From positions 1-64,000 of the forward strand of contig JAVHPJ010000243.1 in assembly GCA_036170535.1 (NCBI GenBank): a stretch of 64,000 nucleotides of DNA, written 5' to 3'. Below are positions 43,822 through 51,029 of this stretch, piece by piece; positions within the stretch are counted from its first letter, which is position 1, and each line of letters starts with the position of its first letter. The notes below the pieces were generated by a model, which had not been told where the DNA came from, ran no database searches, and was given only the letters and a program-made list of their open reading frames with translations. Source of the stretch: SSF53 sp036170535 (GTDB lineage: Bacteria > Spirochaetota > Leptospiria > Leptospirales > Leptonemataceae). Both the position numbers and the translations under genes were made by a program.

Positions 43822-44478
43822 TTAGCTCTTACGATTCGCCATCTCGCGCGCCCGTTCCGCCGCGCGCCGCGCGCGCTCGACTTTTTGCGCGGCCGGTCGT
43901 TCGCCAACCCGCGCAATCAGTTCTTTTAATCCTGCAATTTCCGCCAGGGGGTCGCGTCCAAAAGCGCGTTGGGCCACATCGCTGAACAAAGGCAGAGTGG
44001 ACCAGGCGGTAATATCCGCCGCACTGAAGTTAGTCCCGGTCATGTAGGGCGCGAGCTTTGCCACGCGTTTGAGGGCGCTTACGGCAAGGTTCGTTTGATC
44101 TTCCGCGACGGCCAGCTGACGCGCGTCCGGCGTTTCGCCTTTGCGCAGTTGGCCCAGCAGCGGGCGCAGGGATTGATCGAGATACCAATCCATAAGAATC
44201 ATGCACTCGCGGCAGAGGGCGGCCTCGAAGGGATCCCGGGGAATCAAGGGCGGATCGGGAAACTGGCTTTCGAGGTATTCCAGCATGACCGCCGACTCAA
44301 ACAGGAAACGCCCGTCGACTTCAAGGACGGGAATTTTCGCCATGGGACTGATTTTCAGGTATTGCTCGTCCCGGGACGGCGCGGCCCGAACCTCCTCGAA
44401 GGGCAGTCCCTTTTCCAGCAAAATGAAGCGCACTTTATTGTAGTAGTTGCTGACGGGAAAGCCATGGAGCTTGAGCAT
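43822..44478 (-). CDS. Glutathione S-transferase
   Basis: This 218-aa protein has the N-terminal thioredoxin-like domain MLKLHGFPVSNYYNKVRFIL, KIPVLEVDGRFLFESAVMLEYL (the cis-Pro and E-S glutathione-binding motif) and a C-terminal all-helical domain with NFSAADITAW (the conserved N-capping motif). The cytosolic GST fold is clear. The class and substrate are not. Ser10 near the start may serve as the catalytic residue. Directly before its ATG, the transcript carries GGTAGGAACTCCTTCT, an imperfect copy of the inverted repeat found elsewhere in the window (44480-44494), and no normal Shine-Dalgarno is visible. The Kunitz gene is divergent 69 bp away. Confidence 0.85.
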   Translation of the reverse strand: MLKLHGFPVSNYYNKVRFILLEKGLPFEEVRAAPSRDEQYLKISPMAKIPVLEVDGRFLFESAVMLEYLESQFPDPPLIPRDPFEAALCRECMILMDWYLDQSLRPLLGQLRKGETPDARQLAVAEDQTNLAVSALKRVAKLAPYMTGTNFSAADITAWSTLPLFSDVAQRAFGRDPLAEIAGLKELIARVGERPAAQKVERARRAAERAREMANRKS

Positions 44479-44479
44479 A

Positions 44480-44494
44480 GAAGGAGTTCCTACC
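44480..44494. repeat. GTAGGAACTCC-type inverted repeat (copy 1)
   Basis: On the plus strand the element reads GAAGGAGTTCCTACC. On the minus strand it reads GGTAGGAACTCCTTC and ends 1 base before the GST ATG. It shares the GTAGGAACTCCT core with the perfect copy at 44645-44664. The right arm has one mismatch (TTC for TAC). Its position would place a small hairpin over the initiation region of the GST transcript. Confidence 0.55.
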
Positions 44495-44547
44495 GCACGG
44501 CCGGGCGGTCAACCCGGTCCTGCGAATCCCGGAACAGGCCGACGGAC

Positions 44548-44838
44548 ATGAACTGGCGCACTTATCGCTTTGCTGCAATCTTTTCGCTCTGCGTCGCTCT
44601 GGCGGCGCCGGCCGCCTGCGCGGCGCGACCGGACTCCGGAGAGGCTGGTAGGAACTCCTACCAGGACCGGTGCAGCCTGACGCCGTATGCTGGCGAATGT
44701 CGGGCGGCTATGGTTCGCTTCTACTATAATGGCGCGACCGGACGCTGTCAGAGCTTCCTCTGGGGCGGCTGCGGCGGCGTGGTTCCTTTTCAGACCGAAG
44801 AGCAGTGCCAATCGGCCTGCGAAGCCCCGCTCCCCTGA
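44548..44838 (+). CDS. Secreted Kunitz (BPTI)-domain protein
   Basis: The 96-aa product has a signal peptide (RFAAIFSLCVALAAPAACA, cleaved after ACA or lipidated at Cys24), a 15-residue linker, and one Kunitz domain. Six cysteines are at 42, 51, 67, 75, 87 and 91, spaced 8-15-7-11-3, against 8-15-7-12-3 in BPTI. Arg52 sits at the P1 position directly after the second cysteine, as does Lys15 in BPTI, and is followed by Ala. RFYYNGATGRCQSFLWGGC is close to the BPTI core. A trypsin-like serine-protease inhibitor is therefore likely. Kunitz domains are mainly eukaryotic and uncommon in bacteria. It is alone, between the GST and uvrB genes. An inverted repeat encodes part of the linker. Confidence 0.85.
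   Translation: MNWRTYRFAAIFSLCVALAAPAACAARPDSGEAGRNSYQDRCSLTPYAGECRAAMVRFYYNGATGRCQSFLWGGCGGVVPFQTEEQCQSACEAPLP
44645..44664. repeat. GTAGGAACTCC-type inverted repeat (perfect copy)
   Basis: The sequence CTGGTAGGAACTCCTACCAG has perfect 9-bp arms around an AC centre. It is read in frame by the Kunitz gene as AGRNSYQ in the linker between signal peptide and domain. A perfect palindrome of this kind inside coding sequence suggests insertion or selection as DNA or RNA, not as protein. Confidence 0.7.
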
Positions 44839-44848
44839 GAGGACCGGC

Positions 44849-46963
44849 CTACTTTTGCTTCTTTTTGGTACGCGTAGGGTCCAGGGAACCGCCGCGATTC
44901 CCGCGACCGCCGCCCCCCCGCGCGCCCGAACGCGGGCGAAACGGCGCCTTGTTTCTGGCGGCGTCGGCGGACGGTTTGCCCTCTTCCACTTCAAGCATAC
45001 GATCCCGTAAAAGCGCCGCCTTTTCGAATTCCAGATTGCGCGCCGCCTCCAGCATCGCCTTCCGCAAGCCCTCGATAACTTCTTTGCGCGACGCTCCAGC
45101 CGGCAGTTTCAGTTCCTGCTCGATCTCCGTAAGCAGACGCTCTTCTTCGCCGGCCGGATCCGCGTCGCGTTCAATGATGTCGTGGATCGCCTTACGAATG
45201 GTCTCCGGAGTGATGCCATTTGCGCGGTTGTACTCTTCCTGGGTCGCGCGGCGTCGGCGGGTCTCGCCTATGGCCGCTTCCATCGAAGGCGTAACTCGGT
45301 CAGCGTAGAGAATCGCCCGCCCGTTTACATTGCGCGCAGCCCGGCCCATGGTCTGGATCAAAGAACGTGCGTTGCGCAGAAAGCCTTCCTTGTCAGCGTC
45401 GAGGATCGCGACCAGCGCGACCTCCGGCATATCCAGACCTTCGCGCAGCAGATTCACTCCGACCAGCGCATCGTAGACGCCTTTGCGCAGGTCGCGAATG
45501 ATTTCGACGCGTTCAATAGTCTGGATCTCAGAATGCAGATACGCGACGCTGATGTCCATTTCCGCCAGGTAGTCGGAGAGATCCTCGGCCATTTTTTTGG
45601 TCAGAGTGGTGATCAGAACGCGTTCGTCGCGTTCCACGCACTGACGCACTTCTCGCATCAGGTCTTCAATCTGATTCTGCACCGGACGCACTTCAACAAC
45701 GGGATCAAGCAGGCCCGTCGGGCGAATAATCTGCTCCACCGTTAGTTCCGATTTAGCCACTTCATAATCGGCCGGCGTCGCGCTTACAAAAAGCACGCTC
45801 TTCGCGCGCGCTTCGAATTCGGGAAAATTCAAAGGCCGGTTATCAAGTGCGGACGGCAGGCGAAATCCAAAATCAACCAGGGTTTGTTTTCGCGCCCGAT
45901 CGCCCTCGAACATGCCGCGCACCTGGGGCACGGTAACGTGGCTTTCATCTATAATGGTAATAAAATCTTCCGGGAAATAGTCGAGCAAACAAGCGGGCGC
46001 TTCGCCGGCCGCGCGGCCTGTAAGATGCCGCGAGTAGTTTTCAATGCCATTGCAGTAGCCCAGCTCACGCAGCATTTCCATGTCGTAGCGCGTGCGCTGC
46101 TCGATGCGTTCCGCTTCGAGCAGTTTACCCTGCTCTTTGAACAGGCGAATCTGATCCTGAAGTTCCTGCTCAATGCGCTCGACCGCTTCTTTAAGTTTGG
46201 GCGGGGAGGTTATGAAGTGCTTCGCCGGATAGATTACTACGCGCGGCGGCCGATCGATCGCCCGGCCGGTCAACGGTTCAAACAGAGTGATATTTTCGAT
46301 TTCGTCGCCAAACCATTCGATGCGCACGCCTTCTTCGCGATAGGCCGGAAAAACTTCAAGGGTGTCGCCGCGCACGCGAAAGTTCCCGCGCGAAAAATCC
46401 AGATCATTGCGATTGTACTGCACGTGCAACAACTGGCGGATGACTTCATTGCGGTCCAGTTCCACGCCCTTGTCGAGAATCACAAGACTGTGCCGGTATT
46501 CTTCCGGGGAACCCAGGCCATAGATGCACGAAACCGACGAAACAATGACAACGTCGCGGCGTTCGAGCAAAGACGAAGTCGCGCGCAGCCGCAGCCGATC
46601 GATTTCGTCGTTTATGGACGCGTCCTTTTCGATGTAGGTGTCGCTGGTCGGAACGTAAGCCTCGGGCTGGTAATAGTCGTAGTACGATACAAAATACTCG
46701 ACGGCATTGTCTGGAAAGAACTCGCGGAATTCGCGATACAACTGTGCAGCGAGGGTCTTGTTGTGGGTAAGCACCAGCGCCGGCCGGTTGGTCTTCTCGA
46801 TGAAGGCCGCCATTGTGTACGTCTTCCCGGAACCTGTGACGCCCAGCAGGCACAACTTTTCTTTCCCTGCGACGGACGCCTCCGTCAACTGGCGAATGGC
46901 TTCCGGTTGATCGCCGGCGGCGCGGTACTCGGATATAAGACGAAATCTGCGCTCGTTTGTCAT
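44849..46963 (-). CDS. uvrB: Excinuclease ABC subunit B
   Basis: UvrB is the DNA-damage-verifying helicase of nucleotide excision repair and works with UvrA and UvrC. The 704-aa length is normal. It has the Walker A GVTGSGKTYTMA, the beta-hairpin region NAVEYFVSYYDYYQPEAYVP, the DEAD-box Walker B TIIDESHV, and late helicase motifs including VGVNLLREGLDMPEV and QTMGRAARN. The UVR (UvrC-binding) motif is near the C-terminus. A Gly/Arg-rich tail (RSGARGGGGRGNRGG, last ~35 residues) follows and is not part of the usual family. The ATG at 46963 has GGGAG nine bases upstream. An earlier ATG at 46978 overlaps that site. Confidence 0.97.
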   Translation of the reverse strand: MTNERRFRLISEYRAAGDQPEAIRQLTEASVAGKEKLCLLGVTGSGKTYTMAAFIEKTNRPALVLTHNKTLAAQLYREFREFFPDNAVEYFVSYYDYYQPEAYVPTSDTYIEKDASINDEIDRLRLRATSSLLERRDVVIVSSVSCIYGLGSPEEYRHSLVILDKGVELDRNEVIRQLLHVQYNRNDLDFSRGNFRVRGDTLEVFPAYREEGVRIEWFGDEIENITLFEPLTGRAIDRPPRVVIYPAKHFITSPPKLKEAVERIEQELQDQIRLFKEQGKLLEAERIEQRTRYDMEMLRELGYCNGIENYSRHLTGRAAGEAPACLLDYFPEDFITIIDESHVTVPQVRGMFEGDRARKQTLVDFGFRLPSALDNRPLNFPEFEARAKSVLFVSATPADYEVAKSELTVEQIIRPTGLLDPVVEVRPVQNQIEDLMREVRQCVERDERVLITTLTKKMAEDLSDYLAEMDISVAYLHSEIQTIERVEIIRDLRKGVYDALVGVNLLREGLDMPEVALVAILDADKEGFLRNARSLIQTMGRAARNVNGRAILYADRVTPSMEAAIGETRRRRATQEEYNRANGITPETIRKAIHDIIERDADPAGEEERLLTEIEQELKLPAGASRKEVIEGLRKAMLEAARNLEFEKAALLRDRMLEVEEGKPSADAARNKAPFRPRSGARGGGGRGNRGGSLDPTRTKKKQK

Positions 46964-47019
46964 GATTGGCGCTCCCATCCGACGCTTGATCGCACAGGCG
47001 GACGCGCAACCGAAAAGCG

Positions 47020-47655
47020 TCAGCGAGTGCGCAGCTTGCGCGTTGCGCTGAAGGTCACGCGCCGGCGCTCTTCGGAAATGTCGAGGTCAACAGCGTCAAA
47101 GAGCTTCACCATCACCATCATGCCGCGCATCAAAGTCGTGGCGGAATTGTATTTTCCCGCTTCGATGTCTTGTTCGGGAGCGGCTTCCTTGATAGGGTTG
47201 ACGATGCGAATACGAAACTCGGCGTCCGAAATTTCGTACTCTACGTGAATGATGGTATGATCGCTGTACTTAACAGCATTCTCTACCGCTTCGGTTGTGG
47301 CGATGGAAAGATCGATAATGTCCGATTCACTGGCGCCGTGAAAACGCAGAAAGGCTTCGAGCCGCGAACGCACCATTTGAATCGGCGCGTCGGCCAGTTC
47401 GCCGGAAACCTCGTATTGGATGCTGGCGCCAAAGCGGGGGACCCGCGCCGCCAGGAATTCGCCGGGAACGTCCGGATGGGGGCGAAAGGCGCCGACTTCA
47501 ACCAGGGATGCCAGCGCGCTTTCGATGCGCAGGGCGCTCGCCTCGATTTTGTACACGTAGTTCAGCCAGGACTCAAAATCCTTGCTATTCCCCTGACAAC
47601 CCGCATCGCCAAGTTCTACGAGTCGAGAGACCAGAGCATCATCGCCGCCCATCAT
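47020..47655 (-). CDS. RsbW-like GHKL kinase (second copy)
   Basis: This 211-aa protein has an N-terminal ~70-residue region without a known fold, then a GHKL ATPase domain of the RsbW/SpoIIAB type. The N-box is in DLSIATTEAVENAVKYSDHT (about residues 115-134), and the later region ATTLMRGMMVMVKLFD matches the place of the lid helix. The glycine-rich ATP-lid GxG is less obvious than in the copy at 23,326, so nucleotide binding is less certain. Its ATG directly follows the stop of the EamA transporter gene (no gap), so they are co-translated. Its STAS partner could be the orphan at 39,280. Confidence 0.75.
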   Translation of the reverse strand: MMGGDDALVSRLVELGDAGCQGNSKDFESWLNYVYKIEASALRIESALASLVEVGAFRPHPDVPGEFLAARVPRFGASIQYEVSGELADAPIQMVRSRLEAFLRFHGASESDIIDLSIATTEAVENAVKYSDHTIIHVEYEISDAEFRIRIVNPIKEAAPEQDIEAGKYNSATTLMRGMMVMVKLFDAVDLDISEERRRVTFSATRKLRTR

Positions 47656-48579
47656 TCAAAGTCGCTCGCTCGTTTGCCCCGGGGCCGCCCCACTCTTTCC
47701 ACGCTTCGCTTTGATTGCAAGTAAAACATTGCACGCGGTGATCAAGGCCGCGCCAACCGCCGTAACGGGGTTAATCGGGTTGCCGAGCCAGAACCAGCCC
47801 ATAATGAGCGCAATTGGAATCCTGGTCGTGGAAATCACGCTTCCCGCCGCCGCATCGAGCGAACGATAGGATAGCGTCAACAGCCATTGTCCGACCACGC
47901 CAAGGGCTGATGCCGCCCCCAGGGCGACCCAATCGATCGTTTCCGCGGACTGCAACGCCGGCGCAAGGGCGGGCGAAAGCGCCAGGGCGCCAATGCCAAA
48001 CATCCAGAACAGGATTTCAGTCGTGTCCGAAGCCAGCGCGGCGCCGCGCAAACTGGCCACGGAAACGCCAGCCAGGGCTGCGGAGGCGAGTCCCCAAAGA
48101 TTTCCGGCCTGCAGGGAGAAAAGCGCCTCGCCGGGTTCATGCAAAGTCATCAGGATTCCGCAAACGGATAATCCAATCAGCGCCCAGACGGCTGCGCTCA
48201 GTTTTTCCTGTAAAAGCGGGCCTGCAACCATCGCCACGAAGAGCGGATAGGTCATGTTCAAGACATTGGCGCGCGCCGGGTCGCCCAGTTCCACGGAGCG
48301 GTAAAAACAGAAAACCGCGGCGACGTTAAAGATTGCGCGCAACGCTATAAACTTCACGGATGCGCGGGCCGGCGCGCGAAAGCGACCCGCATACAGAACT
48401 CCGAACAGTCCGAATCCCAGCGCGTAGCGCGCGAACGCAAAAAAGACTCCATCGCCGCGGCCCTGCGTCGCACTTGCGTGTACAAATACCGTCGCCAGAT
48501 AGAAGGCCCAGGCGCTGGCAAAGTTCATCAGCGCGCCGGCCGCAAATCCCGTTTGGGAAATAGATTGACGTTTCAGCAT
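47656..48579 (-). CDS. EamA/DMT-family transporter
   Basis: This 307-aa protein shows ten hydrophobic segments arranged as two five-helix halves, the usual EamA arrangement. The first half contains FNVAAVFCFYRSVELGDPARANVL and the second LGVVGQWLLTLSYRSLDAAAGSVISTT and LIMGWFWLGN. It probably exports or exchanges small metabolites by an unknown coupling. The substrate cannot be read. It lies 21 bp from the divergent nitrilase-family gene and immediately upstream of the RsbW-like kinase on the minus strand. Confidence 0.85.
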   Translation of the reverse strand: MLKRQSISQTGFAAGALMNFASAWAFYLATVFVHASATQGRGDGVFFAFARYALGFGLFGVLYAGRFRAPARASVKFIALRAIFNVAAVFCFYRSVELGDPARANVLNMTYPLFVAMVAGPLLQEKLSAAVWALIGLSVCGILMTLHEPGEALFSLQAGNLWGLASAALAGVSVASLRGAALASDTTEILFWMFGIGALALSPALAPALQSAETIDWVALGAASALGVVGQWLLTLSYRSLDAAAGSVISTTRIPIALIMGWFWLGNPINPVTAVGAALITACNVLLAIKAKRGKSGAAPGQTSERL

Positions 48580-48600
48580 TTTCGCAAGACGAGGGAGCGG

Positions 48601-49308
48601 ATGGGCATCGTAAGGGTCAGCATTTATCAGAAAACGCTGACTGACGGTCTGAATCTGACCATTCTGAAAAAACTGGCTGCGCTGAAATCCGATTTTCTGC
48701 TGCTGCCGGAGTACTTCTTCGCCGACGCATCCCTGCGCGATTACAAAGGCCTGCTCGATAAGAGCCCCTTTGCGCTCGACTGGCTGCTGAAACTAAACGA
48801 AAGTTATAAAGGCGTAATCATCGGCGGCGCCATGCATTCTGCGTCGCCGCAGGGTTCGATTGTCGGTTCTCCCGTCGTTTATGACGGCCAGATTGTGGAC
48901 TGGTACGCCAAGCGCAAGTTGAGTCCCGCCGAATCGGGCCTGGCGCGCGCGGGAACGGAGAATAACCCGTTCATACTCGCGGGTTTTCGCTTTTGCACCC
49001 TGGTCGGCGCAGACGCGCTGGACGACGCCGCCTGGCAGGCCATCGTCGATCAGGGCGTAAAACTGATCTTTGTGCTCTCTTCGGATAACAGCTTCGCAGA
49101 CGAGGCGCTCACCGATCAACTGCTCGCCCGCGCCAAACAGCACGGCTTATATATTGCGGTATGCTGCGGCGCTGGCGCCCTGCTCGGCCAGCCGGCCAGC
49201 GGGCGTTCCATGGCGCTTACGCCGGCCGGCATCAGCTGGCGCGTGTCCCCGGGGGAAAAGGATCGGGAAATTCTAAAAACCGTTCTGGTAAACGTGCGCG
49301 AAGCGTAG
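48601..49308 (+). CDS. Nitrilase-superfamily hydrolase (divergent)
   Basis: This 235-aa carbon-nitrogen hydrolase-like protein has GIVRVSIYQKT at the N-terminus, the Glu in FLLLPEYFFA, a Lys in WYAKRKLSPA and a Cys in FRFCTLVGADALDD, the expected positions of the Glu-Lys-Cys triad. Context around the cysteine differs from the common I-C-Y-D/W-D form, so it belongs to an outlying branch. GAGGGAGC directly upstream supports the ATG at 48601. The frame is open further upstream. It is divergent from the EamA gene across only 21 bp and convergent with holB. The substrate is unknown. Confidence 0.72.
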   Translation: MGIVRVSIYQKTLTDGLNLTILKKLAALKSDFLLLPEYFFADASLRDYKGLLDKSPFALDWLLKLNESYKGVIIGGAMHSASPQGSIVGSPVVYDGQIVDWYAKRKLSPAESGLARAGTENNPFILAGFRFCTLVGADALDDAAWQAIVDQGVKLIFVLSSDNSFADEALTDQLLARAKQHGLYIAVCCGAGALLGQPASGRSMALTPAGISWRVSPGEKDREILKTVLVNVREA

Positions 49309-49328
49309 CCAACGTTGCACGCCGCCGC

Positions 49329-50279
49329 TTAACGGCTGGCGGCTTTGCTTTTGCGAAACAGGATCCAGTCCAGCCGCTGGAACATTCGCCCCAGCAGGTA
49401 CGGATGCAATCCGGATAATTCCCGGTGCAGATCGCCTTTAAATTCGAGGACGGCCCGCGCAAGCGCAGCCCGCTCCGGTCGGCCCTGAATCTCCTGCAAC
49501 ATCATGCCGGTGAAGGCGTCCAGCAATTCGAGATAGGTGAGCTCTTCGTCATAACCCTGATCGGCGAAGTTCTTGCGTTCGCCCTGGGCGAGCCAGCGTT
49601 CGAGATCGCCCAACGCCTTGGGATGCTGCAGGCCCTGGCGCAAAAGATCGCGCATCCTGACGGCCAGGGCGCTGCGCAAAAATCCCGCCAGGGCCAGACT
49701 GCCGCCGAGCAGCTCGCGGTCCGCCGCGCCCAGATCGCCCGTCAGGCCTTCCAGCACCGGCGCCGGTAACAGCTGAAAGGGAATGACCACGCCGCGACTT
49801 ACAATGGTTGGTTTAATTTCGGAAAGATTACGCACCAGCAACAGAAAGCGGGTATGTTCAGGCGGCTCCTCCAGAGTCTTTAACAGCGCCGTCTCCGCCT
49901 CATGCTGGATTAAGTCTGCGCGGGGAAACAAGACAAAACGCAGCTTGCCGTCAAACGGCGTATAGCAGACGCGCGTGCGCAGCAGCCAGCGAATGGTGAA
50001 AGGCTCGGGGTCATCGCTTTCGCCGATCAGCACCCGGTCCTCGGGAAAGCGGATCAAATCCGCGTGCTCCCCCCGGTTGATCTTGCGACAGGCCGCGCAG
50101 ACTCCGCAGCCGTTGCCGGTCTCGCAGAAGCTTTGCTGAATGTAGGCCTCCGCGGCCGACCAGCGACCGACGCCCTCCGGACCGCTGAATATCATCACCG
50201 GCGGCGGATGACGCTGCAGATACTGCTCCAACATTCGCGAAGCGATCGGCTGCCCTTGTAGTTCACGTATATTTTTCAT
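49329..50279 (-). CDS. holB: DNA polymerase III delta-prime-like clamp-loader subunit
   Basis: This 316-aa protein is an AAA+ clamp-loader subunit that helps load the sliding clamp. Zinc ligands appear as C-x6-C-x2-C-x2-C in FCETGNGCGVCAAC (about residues 51-64), and LLKTLEEPPEHTRFLLL and IVSRGV (SRx sensor) are typical. The P-loop reads GPEGVGRWS, with Arg for the usual Lys, so ATP binding is probably lost, as in E. coli delta-prime. The 30-residue start, MKNIRELQGQPIASRML, is well placed. Alternative: another delta/delta-prime paralogue. It is convergent with the nitrilase-like gene (20 bp) and divergent from the lipoprotein-Omp85 cluster. Confidence 0.85.
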   Translation of the reverse strand: MKNIRELQGQPIASRMLEQYLQRHPPPVMIFSGPEGVGRWSAAEAYIQQSFCETGNGCGVCAACRKINRGEHADLIRFPEDRVLIGESDDPEPFTIRWLLRTRVCYTPFDGKLRFVLFPRADLIQHEAETALLKTLEEPPEHTRFLLLVRNLSEIKPTIVSRGVVIPFQLLPAPVLEGLTGDLGAADRELLGGSLALAGFLRSALAVRMRDLLRQGLQHPKALGDLERWLAQGERKNFADQGYDEELTYLELLDAFTGMMLQEIQGRPERAALARAVLEFKGDLHRELSGLHPYLLGRMFQRLDWILFRKSKAASR

Positions 50280-50429
50280 TTAAGATCGCGGGAATGGACG
50301 AACTCAGCGCCCATCCGTGCGCGGTGCAACACGAAATATCACTTCTTATTGCGCCGCGTCACACGCGTTTTTTCACCGCGCGGAAAAAGGATTGACCCGA
50401 CCTTGCACACGCTTCGAGCATTGCGCGCT

Positions 50430-51029
50430 ATGCGAAAGCTGTTATTTCTTGCCGTTTGTCTGGCGTTGTTTACCACCGCTTGCCGGGGCGGAGACGAGTC
50501 CCCTGGCGGACGCGGCGACTCCGATCAGGATTTGATCCTCTCGGCGCTCTTTGGTTCCAACGTCCAATTCCTGAATGGCTACTACTGGGCGGGCGGCGCC
50601 CAGATCGAAGAGTGCACCGGCACGACCACGGAAGCCTTGTTGTATTGCGGAACCACGCTGCCGCCATTACGCGACGCGGTTACGGCGCAATTTCCCGAAA
50701 ATGTGCAAACCACGCTGGTGGTGGCGGACAATCGTCTGCAGGGAACCCTGTTCTTTGTAACGCCGCAGGTCTCGAACACCATTGAACGGTACACGTTTTC
50801 CGTCACCGGGACGGTCAGCCCGGGCGAAGAATTTCAGGGCAACATTGTAAACCTGACGCCCGCCGCTCTGACGGACGGCCCTTCCAATCCGACCGCAGTC
50901 GTCAGCGGATTTCGCGGCGAACTGCAACCGACTCAGATGGTTGGTTCGTATCTATTGTCGCTCAGCTCGACGAGCTTTAACGGCTTTGTCAACCTGCGCG
51001 TGAACTTCAATGCGGAGAAAAAACTGTGA
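50430..51029 (+). CDS. Lipoprotein, unknown function
   Basis: This 199-aa lipoprotein has signal KLLFLAVCLALFTTAC with a clear lipobox cysteine (about residue 18). The mature protein is beta-rich and repetitive in hydrophobic spacing, with RYTFSVTGTVSPGEEFQGNI and VVSGFRGELQPTQMVGSYLL, and has two internal cysteines. No domain is recognised. It starts a tight cluster, with its stop overlapping the start of an Omp85-like barrel by 4 bp (GTGA), suggesting a joint role at the outer membrane. The 150-bp region before it, shared with divergent holB, has a TTGACC at about 50392 but no clear -10. Confidence 0.65.
   Translation: MRKLLFLAVCLALFTTACRGGDESPGGRGDSDQDLILSALFGSNVQFLNGYYWAGGAQIEECTGTTTEALLYCGTTLPPLRDAVTAQFPENVQTTLVVADNRLQGTLFFVTPQVSNTIERYTFSVTGTVSPGEEFQGNIVNLTPAALTDGPSNPTAVVSGFRGELQPTQMVGSYLLSLSSTSFNGFVNLRVNFNAEKKL

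Noticed and set aside
45884..47248. 454-codon plus-strand open frame antisense to uvrB
   Set aside because: uvrB motifs are complete on the minus strand.
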